NCBI RefSeq assembly: GCF_014197055.1
Contig: NZ_JACIEW010000005.1
Span: forward strand, 124,001-188,000
DNA length: 64,000 bases
Direction: 5' to 3'
DNA from: Devosia subaequoris
GTDB taxonomy: Bacteria > Pseudomonadota > Alphaproteobacteria > Rhizobiales > Devosiaceae
Shown here: positions 28,531 through 36,861 of the stretch, piece by piece
Position numbering within the stretch: the stretch's first letter is position 1
How the letters are laid out: every line of letters starts with the position of its first letter
The notes under the pieces: model-generated
Databases searched by the model: none
What the model saw: only the letters and a program-made list of their open reading frames with translations
What the model was told of the DNA's origin: nothing
Made by a program: the position numbers and the translations under genes

Positions 28531-28559
28531 ACTATTCCACTTGTTTACGTTAGCGTCAA
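28531..28559 (-). promoter_or_regulatory. Candidate fadD promoter
   Basis: On the minus strand, TTGACG (28559-28554) is followed after 17 bases by AATAGT (28536-28531), four of six matches to the sigma-70 -10 box. The -35 box lies inside the first dyad, so a bound regulator would block or remodel RNA polymerase. This is a reading by eye. Confidence 0.5.
28544..28559. promoter_or_regulatory. Operator-like dyad 1 (fadD side)
   Basis: TTTACGTTAGCGTCAA is an imperfect 16-bp palindrome with half-site CGT..CG at its core. It resembles the ACGT-rich dyads I associate with LiuR-like MerR regulators. Its outer bases match dyad 2, it overlaps the candidate fadD -35 box, and the regulator gene is in the fadD operon. 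Confidence 0.6.
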
Positions 28560-28616
28560 TTATCTGCCCAAGACTTTCATAGGCGCCTGCCAGGAAGGTC
28601 TCTTATCGGCATCTAG

Positions 28617-28632
28617 TTGACGTATGCGTCAA
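28617..28632. promoter_or_regulatory. Operator-like dyad 2 (fadE side)
   Basis: TTGACGTATGCGTCAA is a 16-bp palindrome with only the central four bases asymmetric (half-sites TTGACG and CGTCAA). It shares 13 of 16 positions with dyad 1, whose centre is 73 bp away, and overlaps the candidate fadE -35 box. A LiuR-like MerR protein is the most likely ligand. Confidence 0.65.
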
Positions 28633-28644
28633 TCTGAGTAAACT
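28617..28644 (+). promoter_or_regulatory. Candidate fadE promoter
   Basis: TTGACG (28617-28622) and TAAACT (28639-28644) are separated by 16 bases. The -35 box is the left half of dyad 2, mirroring the fadD promoter. The predicted start leaves a 5' leader of roughly 130 bases before the fadE ATG at 28784. Confidence 0.5.
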
Positions 28645-28783
28645 GCCTTCAACAAGTCTTCGTCGTGGCGCAAAGTTGCGGGCGGAGAGGGAACGGGTCG
28701 AACCCTCGGGGCGGTCCGGCATTTGATTGACGACGGTGCTTCGCCCTGACATGGGCGATCGCTGCATGAGGAGGATGTGGGCG

Positions 28784-31249
28784 ATGACCCTGTTGTTGGT
28801 TGCGATCAGTCTGGCGGCCTTTGGTGCTCTGGCGATGCGGGAAAGCCCGCTCTGGCAGTGGGGTGCCGCTTTCGCCGTGATCGGCGTGGTATCGGGGCTC
28901 GACTTTACCCAGTCCGGCGCCGTCTATGGCTTGGGCTGGTTTTCCTGGGTGCTGATCGTTTTCGGCGCGCTGCTGCTGGTGCTGTCGGTCAAGCCCATTC
29001 GTATGGTCGTTCTCACCAAGCCAATCTACGGGGCGGTCAAATCCATTCTCCCCAAGGTCAGCCGCACCGAGCAGGAAGCGCTTGATGCAGGCACGGTGGG
29101 CTGGGATGCCGAACTGTTTTCCGGCCGTCCGGACTGGAAAAAGCTGACCGGCATTCGGCCACTGACCCTGACCGATGAGGAGCAGGCTTTTCTCGATGGG
29201 CCTACCGAAACCGCCTGCAAGATGATCGACGACTGGGATATTCGTCACAATCGCGCCGACCTCAGCCCCGAGCTCTGGGACTTTCTCAAGTCCAAGGGGT
29301 TTCTGGGCATGCTGATTGCCAAGGAGCACGGTGGGTTGGGTTTTTCGGCCCAGGCCCAGTCGATGATCGTCTCGAAAATCGCAAGCCGTTCGGTCGCCGC
29401 CGGCATCACCGTCATGGTGCCCAATTCGCTTGGGCCCGGCGAACTGCTGGAAAAATACGGCACGCCGGTGCAGAAGGATAAGTACCTTCATCGCCTCGCC
29501 GATGGCCGCGAAGTGCCCTGTTTTGCACTGACCGGCGTGCACTCGGGTTCCGACGCCGGTGGCATGCGCGATATCGGCGTCGTCACCAAGGGCATGCACA
29601 ATGGCGAAGAAGTTCTGGGCGTGCGCCTCAGCTTTGACAAGCGCTACATCACCCTGGCGCCAATCGCCACTCTGGTGGGCCTGGCCTTCATCCTCAAGGA
29701 TCCAGATAATCTGCTTGAGAGGGGTCCCGATATCGGCATTACCCTGGCCCTGATCCCGCATGATCATCCGGGGCTTGATATCGGTCGTCGCCATTATCCG
29801 GCGCGCCAGGCGTTCATGAACGGACCGGTGCGCGGTACCGACATGTTCGTACCCATGGATTTCCTGATCGGCGGCACAGATTATGCCGGGCAGGGCTGGC
29901 GCATGCTGATGGAGTGCCTGTCCACCGGCCGCGCCATTTCGTTGCCGGCGATCGGCACCACTTCGATCAAGCAGACCCTGCGCGCCACCTCGGCCTATGC
30001 GCGGGTGCGCCGACAGTTCGGCATTCCCGTGGGCGTCATGGAAGGTGTGGCCGAGCCGCTCGGCGAAATGGTCAAGCGCGCCTATATGTATGAGTCAACG
30101 CGCCGCCTGACCGCCTCGATGGTGGATGAAGGCCAGCGCCCGGCGGTGATTGCGGGCCTGCTCAAATACACCACCACCGAAGCCATGCGCGATAACATGG
30201 ATGATGCGTTCGACATTCATGGCGGACGTGCCATTCAGGACGGGCCGGGCAATTACCTGTTCGGCGCCTATCAGGCCTTGCCGGTGGCCATCACGGTGGA
30301 GGGTGCGAATATTCTCACTCGCACGCTGATGACTTTTGCCCAGGGTGTGCTGCGCGCTCATCCCTATCTACTCAAGGAAGTTCAGGCGGCGCAGAACAAG
30401 GATCGCCGGGCGGGACTGGACGCATTTGACGGCGCCTTTGGCGGCCACACCTCGTTCATGCTGCGCAACATCGTTGCCAGCTTCCTGCACGGGGTGACAA
30501 ATGGCAATTTCGCCTCCTCACCCCATAGTGGGCCGATGGCCATCTGGTATCGCCGGCTGCACCGCTATGCGCAGGATTTTGCCCTGGTGGCCGACTGGAC
30601 CACTGTGGTGCTGGGCGGTGCGCTCAAGAGCAAGCAGAAGATTTCGGGACGCATGGCCGATATTCTGGGCGAACTCTACCTGATGTCGGCAACGCTCAAG
30701 CGCTACGAGGAAGAGGGCGCCCGGGAAGAAGACAAGGAACTGGTCGAGGCGATCATGCAGGATCGTATCGCCATGCTCGAAGCGCGGTTCGCCGAAGTCT
30801 TCAACAACTTCCCCAACCCGGTCTTTGCCTGGGCCATGCGCATTCTGTGTTTCCCGCTCGGCCGCCATGCCAAGCCGGCAGCCGACACCGTCAATTACCG
30901 CTTTGTTCGTTCGGTACTGCGTCCCGGCGCGTTTCGCGACCGGCTGACCACCGGCGTTTATATCTCCATGGACCCAAATGACGTGACGGGCGTTCTGGAA
31001 GATGCATTCATCAAGGTCACCGAGGCTGAGGAGATCGAGGCCAGATTCATCAAGGCGGCTCGGCGCGGCGTTATCGAACGGCGGCTGGATCGTGATGCGA
31101 TTGCCGATGCCATTGAGGCGGGTGTGCTGAGCGACAATGAGGCCGGTATCATGCGGGCCGCAGACGAAGCGACCAATCGAGCCGTGCATGTTGACGATTT
31201 CGAGATGGACGTACTCAAGGAAACCGCGCCTCGGCAGGCGGCGGAGTAA
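28784..31249 (+). CDS. fadE: Acyl-CoA dehydrogenase FadE
   Basis: The 821-aa protein closely follows the large FadE type (E. coli FadE is about 814 aa). Two N-terminal membrane helices are followed by SRTEQEALDAGTVGWD, the dehydrogenase core (EHGGLGFSAQAQS, VPNSLGPGELL, CFALTGVHSGSDAG) and a long C-terminal domain ending in VHVDDFEMD. It introduces the first double bond into acyl-CoA using FAD, at the membrane. AGGAGG nine bases upstream fixes the ATG at 28784; earlier in-frame starts lack this. It is the first gene of the rightward beta-oxidation operon. Confidence 0.94.
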   Translation: MTLLLVAISLAAFGALAMRESPLWQWGAAFAVIGVVSGLDFTQSGAVYGLGWFSWVLIVFGALLLVLSVKPIRMVVLTKPIYGAVKSILPKVSRTEQEALDAGTVGWDAELFSGRPDWKKLTGIRPLTLTDEEQAFLDGPTETACKMIDDWDIRHNRADLSPELWDFLKSKGFLGMLIAKEHGGLGFSAQAQSMIVSKIASRSVAAGITVMVPNSLGPGELLEKYGTPVQKDKYLHRLADGREVPCFALTGVHSGSDAGGMRDIGVVTKGMHNGEEVLGVRLSFDKRYITLAPIATLVGLAFILKDPDNLLERGPDIGITLALIPHDHPGLDIGRRHYPARQAFMNGPVRGTDMFVPMDFLIGGTDYAGQGWRMLMECLSTGRAISLPAIGTTSIKQTLRATSAYARVRRQFGIPVGVMEGVAEPLGEMVKRAYMYESTRRLTASMVDEGQRPAVIAGLLKYTTTEAMRDNMDDAFDIHGGRAIQDGPGNYLFGAYQALPVAITVEGANILTRTLMTFAQGVLRAHPYLLKEVQAAQNKDRRAGLDAFDGAFGGHTSFMLRNIVASFLHGVTNGNFASSPHSGPMAIWYRRLHRYAQDFALVADWTTVVLGGALKSKQKISGRMADILGELYLMSATLKRYEEEGAREEDKELVEAIMQDRIAMLEARFAEVFNNFPNPVFAWAMRILCFPLGRHAKPAADTVNYRFVRSVLRPGAFRDRLTTGVYISMDPNDVTGVLEDAFIKVTEAEEIEARFIKAARRGVIERRLDRDAIADAIEAGVLSDNEAGIMRAADEATNRAVHVDDFEMDVLKETAPRQAAE

Positions 31250-31275
31250 CATTTGCAGGCCAGAGCCTGCGCCTA

Positions 31276-31295
31276 CCTCCCTTTAAGGGGAGGGG
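31276..31295. repeat. C-rich hairpin between fadE and the fadJ-like gene
   Basis: An inverted repeat CCTCCCTT/AAGGGGAGG with almost no loop lies about 26 bases after the fadE stop. There is no U tract. It is similar to the hairpins at 22203-22225 and 48989-49005 and may modulate mRNA stability inside the operon. Confidence 0.5.
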
Positions 31296-31324
31296 AGATG
31301 CGACCGAGACATCGAGGGAAAACC

Positions 31325-33286
31325 ATGATCGCCCCACAGGCAACCGAGACCAGACATTGGCGCTTTCACACCGATCTCGAAAAGATAGGCTGGCTGACCA
31401 TTGATACCCCCGGGGCCTCGGTAAATACGCTGAGCCGCGAAGCCATCATGGAGCTGGAAACGCTGGTGGCGCGGTTTGAGGACCTGGCCAGTTCCGATGA
31501 GTTGGCGGGCGTGGTGATCCTGTCGGGGAAAGACAGCGGGTTTATCGCCGGCGCCGATGTCAGCGAGTTCGACGCGATGAGCGATTTTTCGGTGCTGCCC
31601 GAAGCGCTGCGGCGCACCCATGCGCTGTTCGCCCGCATCGAATCGCTGCCCGTGCCAGTGGTAGCGGGCATTCACGGCTTCTGCCTGGGCGGTGGGCTCG
31701 AACTGGCGCTGGCCTGCCATTATCGTATTGCGGTCAATGACGAGAAGACCCGCATCGGCTTTCCCGAGGTGAATCTGGGCATCTTCCCCGGTTTCGGCGG
31801 CACCGGCCGTTCGATCCGTCAGGCGGGGCCGGTCGATGCCATGGGCATCATGCTCACCGGCAAGATGCTGCGGGCAGGCGCGGCACGCGGGCTCAACCTG
31901 GTAGACAAGCTGGTGCGGCATCGCGACCAGTTGCGCTGGGAGGGCCGCAAGGCCGTGCTGACGCGGAAGAAATCGAGCGAGGCGCCGGCGGTCAAGAAGG
32001 CGGCCGCCCTGCCGCTGGTGCGCGAGGCTATCGCTAACCAGATGCGCAAGCAGGCCGGCAAAAAGGCCCGCAAGGAGCACTATCCCGCCCCTTATGCGCT
32101 GATCGACCTGTTCGAAAAGCATGGCAATGACTGGCGCGCGATGATCCGCGGCGAGGTCGACGCCTTCGTGCCGCTGATGGGTTCGTCCACCGCCACGAAT
32201 TTGCGGCGTGTGTTCTTTCTCTCCGAGGGCCTCAAGAAACAGGGCCTGAAAGGTGCAAAATTCTCCCGCGTGCATGTCATCGGCGCCGGGGTGATGGGTG
32301 GCGACATCGCCGCCTGGTGCGCCTATCGCGGCATGGAAGTGACGCTGCAGGATCTTGATATGGAGCGGATCAAGCCGGCGCTCGACCGGGCCAAAAAGCT
32401 GTTCCAGAAACGCTACAAGAAGAAGCGCGAAGTTGACGCCGCCATGCTGCGCCTGACTGCCGACCCCAAGGGCACCGGCGTGGCCCGCGCCGATGTCATT
32501 ATCGAGGCGGTGGTGGAAAAGCTTGAGGTCAAGCAGAAGATATTCTCCGGCATCGAAGAACAGCTCAAGCCCGGCGCCATCCTGGCCACCAATACCTCTT
32601 CGATTGAACTGGAACGTATTGCCGAGGCCTTGCAAGACCCAGCGCGGCTGATCGGGCTGCATTTCTTCAATCCGGTGGCGCAATTGCCGCTGGTCGAGGT
32701 GATCCGCTCAAGCTTCAATTCCGATGAGGAAATCGGTAAGGGTGCCAGCTTTGCCCTAGCCATTGGCAAGTCGCCAGTCGTGGTCAAGTCCGCGCCCGGC
32801 TTCCTGGTCAACCGTGTGCTCATGCCTTACATGCTGGGCGCCGTTGAGCGGGTGGAAAAGGGCGAGAGCAAGGAGTTGCTCGACGCTGCCGCCGTTGCTT
32901 TCGGCATGCCCATGGGGCCGATCGAGTTGATGGATACGGTGGGTCTGGACGTTGGCAAGTCGGTCGCGACCGAACTTGGTCATGATGTCCCGGCCGACAG
33001 CAAATTCGCCAGGTTGATCGCCGAAGGCAAGCTCGGCCGCAAGACCGGCGAGGGTTTCTACAAATGGGAAAAGGGCAAGGCCCAAAAAGCCGAAACACCT
33101 TCGCATCCCGATCTGGCGGGTCTGGGCAAGGAATTGGTCAAGCCGCTGGTCGACATGACCGAGGTGGTCGTGTCGGAAGGTGTCGTCGCCTCGCCCGAGC
33201 AGGCCGATATCGGCGTCATCATGGGAACCGGATTTGCCCCTTTCCTGGGCGGACCGATGAAGGCCAGAGCCGATGGCCGCGCGTAA
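31325..33286 (+). CDS. fadJ: Enoyl-CoA hydratase/3-hydroxyacyl-CoA dehydrogenase (FadJ/FadB-like)
   Basis: This 653-aa bifunctional beta-oxidation enzyme has a crotonase domain at 1-190, with the oxyanion motif IAGADVSEFD (74-83) and catalytic glutamates Glu126 (GGGLE) and Glu148 (GFPEV). The NAD-binding domain begins at 316 with GAGVMGG (320-326), and the C-terminal dehydrogenase domain contains HFFNPVAQLPLVEV and FLVNRVLMPY. It is somewhat shorter at the C-terminus than E. coli FadB. GAGGGAAAA precedes the ATG at 31325. The thiolase gene begins 13 bases downstream. Confidence 0.93.
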   Translation: MIAPQATETRHWRFHTDLEKIGWLTIDTPGASVNTLSREAIMELETLVARFEDLASSDELAGVVILSGKDSGFIAGADVSEFDAMSDFSVLPEALRRTHALFARIESLPVPVVAGIHGFCLGGGLELALACHYRIAVNDEKTRIGFPEVNLGIFPGFGGTGRSIRQAGPVDAMGIMLTGKMLRAGAARGLNLVDKLVRHRDQLRWEGRKAVLTRKKSSEAPAVKKAAALPLVREAIANQMRKQAGKKARKEHYPAPYALIDLFEKHGNDWRAMIRGEVDAFVPLMGSSTATNLRRVFFLSEGLKKQGLKGAKFSRVHVIGAGVMGGDIAAWCAYRGMEVTLQDLDMERIKPALDRAKKLFQKRYKKKREVDAAMLRLTADPKGTGVARADVIIEAVVEKLEVKQKIFSGIEEQLKPGAILATNTSSIELERIAEALQDPARLIGLHFFNPVAQLPLVEVIRSSFNSDEEIGKGASFALAIGKSPVVVKSAPGFLVNRVLMPYMLGAVERVEKGESKELLDAAAVAFGMPMGPIELMDTVGLDVGKSVATELGHDVPADSKFARLIAEGKLGRKTGEGFYKWEKGKAQKAETPSHPDLAGLGKELVKPLVDMTEVVVSEGVVASPEQADIGVIMGTGFAPFLGGPMKARADGRA

Positions 33287-33299
33287 GAGGAGAACACAA

Positions 33300-34583
33300 A
33301 TGACTGAACTCAAGCGCGTTGCCATCATCGGCTCGGCCCGCATTCCCTTTGCCCGCGGTGGCACCGCCTATGCAGATGAAACCAATCTGTCCATGCTTGG
33401 TACGGTGCTTGGGGCGGTGGCCGACAAGTTCGGCCTCAAGGGCGAAAAAGTGGATGAGGTAATCGCGGGCGCGGTCATCAATCATTCGCGCGACTTCAAT
33501 CTTGCGCGCGAAGCGCTGCTCGATGCGGGCCTGAGCCCCCGTACCCCCGGCACCACCATGCAGATTGCGTGTGGCACAAGCCTGCAGGCGGCGCTGGTGC
33601 TGGCCGGCAAGATTGCTTCGGGTCAGATCGAGAGTGGCATTGCCGCCGGCTCGGACACGGTGAGCGACAGCCCCATCGTCTTTGGGCCAAAATTCCAGCA
33701 CCGTCTGCTCAACGCCAATTCCGCCAAGTCGACCGGCCAAAAGTTGGGTGCCTTCAAGGGCTTTTCCTTTGGCGAACTGACCCCGGTGGCCCCTTCGGTC
33801 AACGAGCCGCGCACGGGCATGTCTATGGGGCAGCATTGCGAATTGATGGCGCGTGAATGGGGCATCAGTCGCAAGGATCAGGATGCCTTGGCCGTGGCCA
33901 GCCATCGCAATGCGGCGGCGGCCTATGACGAGGGCTTCCACGACGATCTCCTGGTGTCATGTGCCGGGCTGGTCAAGGATAACAATGTCCGTCCGGACGC
34001 CAACCTGGACAAGATGAGCACGCTCAAGCCGGCCTTTGACAAGTCGAGCGGCCATGGCACGCTCACCGCTGGCAATTCTACGCCTTTGACTGATGGCGCG
34101 GCTGGCGTTCTGCTAGCCAGCGAAGAGTGGGCCAAGGCCCGGGGGTTGCCAATCCTGGCTTACCTGACCACCGGGCGGGTGGCCGGCAATGACTTTGCCC
34201 ATGGCGAGGGTCTGCTGATGGCCCCGACCATCGCGGTCTCGGAAATGCTCGAAAGGGCCGGTCTTGGCTTTGGCGACATCGATTATTTCGAGTTGCATGA
34301 AGCCTTCGCCGCGCAGGTGCTGTGCACGCTCAAAGCCTGGAAGGACCCAGCCTATTGCAAGGACGTGCTGGGGCGCGACGAGGTGCTGGGCGAGATTGAT
34401 CCGGCCAAGATCAATATCAAGGGGTCCAGCCTGGCCTATGGGCATCCTTTCGCGGCGACCGGCGCGCGCATTCTGGGGGTGACAGCCAAATTGCTCTCGA
34501 CTGAGGTCAACAAGAAAGCGCTGATTTCCGTGTGCACGGCAGGTGGCATGGGCGTAGCGGCTCTGGTAGAAAGCGCTCAATGA
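33300..34583 (+). CDS. fadI: Acetyl-CoA acyltransferase / thiolase (FadI-like)
   Basis: This 427-aa thiolase has the acyl-accepting Cys91 in MQIACGTS, the catalytic His in ELHEAFAAQ, the GHPFAATG loop and the second catalytic Cys in VCTAGGMG. Unlike biosynthetic thiolases it has the longer FadI layout, and its place after fadE and fadJ fits 3-ketoacyl-CoA cleavage in beta-oxidation. AGAGGAG precedes the ATG at 33300. Its stop overlaps the ATG of a small membrane-protein gene. Confidence 0.93.
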   Translation: MTELKRVAIIGSARIPFARGGTAYADETNLSMLGTVLGAVADKFGLKGEKVDEVIAGAVINHSRDFNLAREALLDAGLSPRTPGTTMQIACGTSLQAALVLAGKIASGQIESGIAAGSDTVSDSPIVFGPKFQHRLLNANSAKSTGQKLGAFKGFSFGELTPVAPSVNEPRTGMSMGQHCELMAREWGISRKDQDALAVASHRNAAAAYDEGFHDDLLVSCAGLVKDNNVRPDANLDKMSTLKPAFDKSSGHGTLTAGNSTPLTDGAAGVLLASEEWAKARGLPILAYLTTGRVAGNDFAHGEGLLMAPTIAVSEMLERAGLGFGDIDYFELHEAFAAQVLCTLKAWKDPAYCKDVLGRDEVLGEIDPAKINIKGSSLAYGHPFAATGARILGVTAKLLSTEVNKKALISVCTAGGMGVAALVESAQ

Positions 34584-34738
34584 GCGACAATGTCATCAAA
34601 TTCCGGCGGCCCGAGAAGAAATCCGAGCCGCCTGTGAAGAAGCCGCGTGGCCCTTTGCCGGGGTGGGTGCCCTTCGCTGCGCTGCTTGTCGTCGCAATGG
34701 TGGTGTTTTTTGTGCAGGGCGGGAGCCAGCCGACCTGA
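34580..34738 (+). CDS. Small single-pass membrane protein, unknown
   Basis: The 52-aa product has a basic, Pro/Lys-rich cytoplasmic N-terminus (about 1-30) and one hydrophobic helix (about 32-46, FAALLVVAMVVFFV) near the C-terminus. The ATG overlaps the thiolase stop (ATGA), implying translational coupling. The size, charge asymmetry and coupling suggest a real gene, but I recognise no family. It could help place beta-oxidation enzymes at the membrane, which is speculation. Confidence 0.55.
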   Translation: MSDNVIKFRRPEKKSEPPVKKPRGPLPGWVPFAALLVVAMVVFFVQGGSQPT

Positions 34739-35051
34739 CTGGTGCGGCGGGGGTATATTAGCACCCGCTTGCGCGAGCCGAGTGCCGACCTCCGTGCCGT
34801 AGTATCTGAATCCATTATTGTCGTGCTGGGCAAAAATTCATGCCTCCCAACAATATGGATATGAGATATTCACAATTGACCCGCTGGTGACGTTTAGGTC
34901 AATCTTTTGCTTGTCAGTGGACGGATTTGCGTAATACCGTCCACCATCTTGATCGCCAGGCTCCTGTCTGGTGACAAAGAAGAATGAGCTGCCCACGGAA
35001 AAGGCGGCCAGTCAGAGAAACGCAAGAATTCCACAAGGAGATGGGACGAGA
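34739..35051. other. Intergenic region upstream of the peptide transporter operon
   Basis: These 313 bases hold no credible gene. A weak inverted repeat (GCGGG/CCCGC near 34747-34768) may end the fad operon. At 34887-34902 there is a dyad-like sequence, GTGACGTTTAGGTCAA, matching the fad dyad 2 at 12 of 16 positions. TTGACC at 34876 could serve as a -35 box, without a convincing -10. AAGGAG sits just before the oppA ATG. Confidence 0.5.
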
Positions 35052-36686
35052 ATGAAATCCGCAACTCAGAAATTCGTGGCTGTAGCCACCGCTGCCCTGC
35101 TGGGGACTACCGCACTGGCCGTGCCGACTTTCGCGGCCAATGTGCCCGAAGGCGTGACGCTTGCTGACGAGCAGACCTTCACCTATCGCGTGCTGGATGA
35201 GCACAGCTCTGTCGACCCGCAGATCGTGGAAGATGTGACCGGTTCGGAACTGGTGCGCGACCTGTTCGAGGGCCTGCTGAACCAGAACGCAGATGGTGAG
35301 CTGGTGCCGGGCGTCGCCACTGAATGGAGCGCCAACGAAGACAACACCCAGTGGACCTTCAAGCTGCGCGAAGACGCCAAGTGGTCCGATGGCACCGCGG
35401 TGACCGCGGGTGACTTCGTCTACGCCTGGAAGCGTCTGGTGAACCCGGAACTGGCTTCGCCTTACGCCTGGTTCGGCGAACTGATGTCGATCGAAAATGC
35501 CGCTGAAATCATCGCCGGCGACATGGAACCGTCCGAGTTGGGCGTGGAAGCACCAGACGAGCACACGCTTGTGGTCAACCTGTCGGCCCCGCTCCCCTAC
35601 TTCCCGGCCATGACCACGCACGCCTCGACCTTCCCCTCGCCGCAGTGGGTGATTGAAGAGCATGGCGATGCCTGGACCCGTCCGGAGAACATTGTCACCA
35701 ATGGTGCTTATGTGCTGACCGAACACGTTCCGCAGGAGCGTTCGGTGCGTGTAAAGTCCGACACCTACTGGGATGCGGAGAACACTGTCCTCGAAACTGT
35801 CACCGCTCTGGTCATCAACGATGAAAACCAGGCCCTGACCCGCTTCCTCGCCGGTGAACTGGACCGCACTGAAGTGCCGACCGGCCAGTATCCGCGTCTC
35901 AAGGAAGAGCATCCGGATGCGGCGATCTCGTTCCCGCGCCTCTGCACCTACTACTACAACGTCAACCTGCGCGAGAACGGCCCGGAAGCCCTTAAGGACG
36001 TCAAGGTCCGTCAGGCTCTGGCCTATGCGATCGATCGCAACGTGATCACCGACCAGATCCTGCAGGGCGGGCAGACCCCGGCCTACACGTTTACGCCTGG
36101 CGCAACTGCCAATTTCGAGGTTCCCTCGGTGCCGTTTGCCGAAATGACCCAAGCAGAGCGTGACGAAGCGGCCAAGTCGCTGATGGAAGAAGCAGGCTAT
36201 GGCAGCGACAATCCGCTGGAGCTGTCGATCCTGTACAACACCAGTGAAGCACACCGCGAAGTTGCGACCGTGATCGCGCAGATGTGGGAGCAGAAGCTCG
36301 GCGTCACCACCACGCTCAACAACATGGAATGGAACACCTTCCTGGAAGCGCGTGGTAATGGCGATTATGAAGTCGCCCGTGCCGGCTGGTGCGGCGACTA
36401 CAATGAAGCCTCGACCTTCCTTGACCTGATGCAGACCGAGTCCGGCTATAACGACTCGGCCTACTCGAATGAGGAGGTCGACAGCCTGCTTTCTGAAGCC
36501 AAGACCCTCACCGATCCAAGCGCCAACTACACGCGCGTCGAAGAGATCGTGGCCGAGGAAATGCCCGTGCTGCCGATCTATCACTATGCCGGCGTCTACA
36601 TGTTGAACCCGCAGATCCAGGAATGGCCGGTCAACAATGTCGAGCAGAACTGGTACTCGAAGGACCTGTATCGCGTCGCCGAGTAA
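35052..36686 (+). CDS. oppA: Peptide ABC transporter substrate-binding protein (OppA-like)
   Basis: This 544-aa periplasmic binding protein of the SBP_bac_5 family has a Sec signal peptide (about 1-28, cut after FAA or nearby) and no lipobox. Characteristic segments are FTYRVLDEHSSVDPQIVED, the LVRDLFEGLLNQNADGEL pattern, DYNEASTFLDLM and a C-terminal lobe ending in YHYAGVYMLNPQI. It resembles E. coli OppA/MppA and probably delivers oligopeptides or cell-wall peptides to the permease encoded next. AAGGAG upstream supports the ATG at 35052. Confidence 0.93.
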   Translation: MKSATQKFVAVATAALLGTTALAVPTFAANVPEGVTLADEQTFTYRVLDEHSSVDPQIVEDVTGSELVRDLFEGLLNQNADGELVPGVATEWSANEDNTQWTFKLREDAKWSDGTAVTAGDFVYAWKRLVNPELASPYAWFGELMSIENAAEIIAGDMEPSELGVEAPDEHTLVVNLSAPLPYFPAMTTHASTFPSPQWVIEEHGDAWTRPENIVTNGAYVLTEHVPQERSVRVKSDTYWDAENTVLETVTALVINDENQALTRFLAGELDRTEVPTGQYPRLKEEHPDAAISFPRLCTYYYNVNLRENGPEALKDVKVRQALAYAIDRNVITDQILQGGQTPAYTFTPGATANFEVPSVPFAEMTQAERDEAAKSLMEEAGYGSDNPLELSILYNTSEAHREVATVIAQMWEQKLGVTTTLNNMEWNTFLEARGNGDYEVARAGWCGDYNEASTFLDLMQTESGYNDSAYSNEEVDSLLSEAKTLTDPSANYTRVEEIVAEEMPVLPIYHYAGVYMLNPQIQEWPVNNVEQNWYSKDLYRVAE

Positions 36687-36704
36687 CATCGCGACGATAA
36701 CCGC

Positions 36705-36736
36705 TATCCCGCGCCCCTTCTCGGGGGTGCGGGATA
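36705..36736 (+). promoter_or_regulatory. Intercistronic stem-loop after oppA
   Basis: A strong hairpin has arms TATCCCGC/GCGGGATA and inner CCCC/GGGG pairs, 18 bases after the oppA stop, without a U tract. Stem-loops at this place commonly protect the binding-protein mRNA and lower expression of the permease genes. A second weaker stem (GCGAAGC/GCTTCGC, 36798-36837) lies just before oppB. Confidence 0.7.
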
Positions 36737-36861
36737 CGCCCATCTGGGCAATCCAGCATCTGGCGCAGCGACCCTGGACTGGAGGATTTAGTCCTCTGCG
36801 AAGCGCCGGTCTGCCAGTAAGCCGGGCCTAGCTTCGCGTCGCCGACGCACGGATCAACAAA

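Noticed and set aside
28649-29794. Open frame of 381 codons antisense to fadE
   Set aside because: Translation is low-complexity Gly/His/Gln-rich text typical of shadow frames, and fadE is certain.
31283-32683. Open frame of 466 codons antisense to the fadJ-like gene
   Set aside because: It is a shadow of a motif-complete bifunctional enzyme; no ribosome site or domain is present.
34914-36743. Open frame of 609 codons on the minus strand opposite oppA
   Set aside because: It lies entirely across a well-supported oppA with signal peptide and family motifs. It has no family likeness, and long antisense frames are expected in GC-rich coding DNA.
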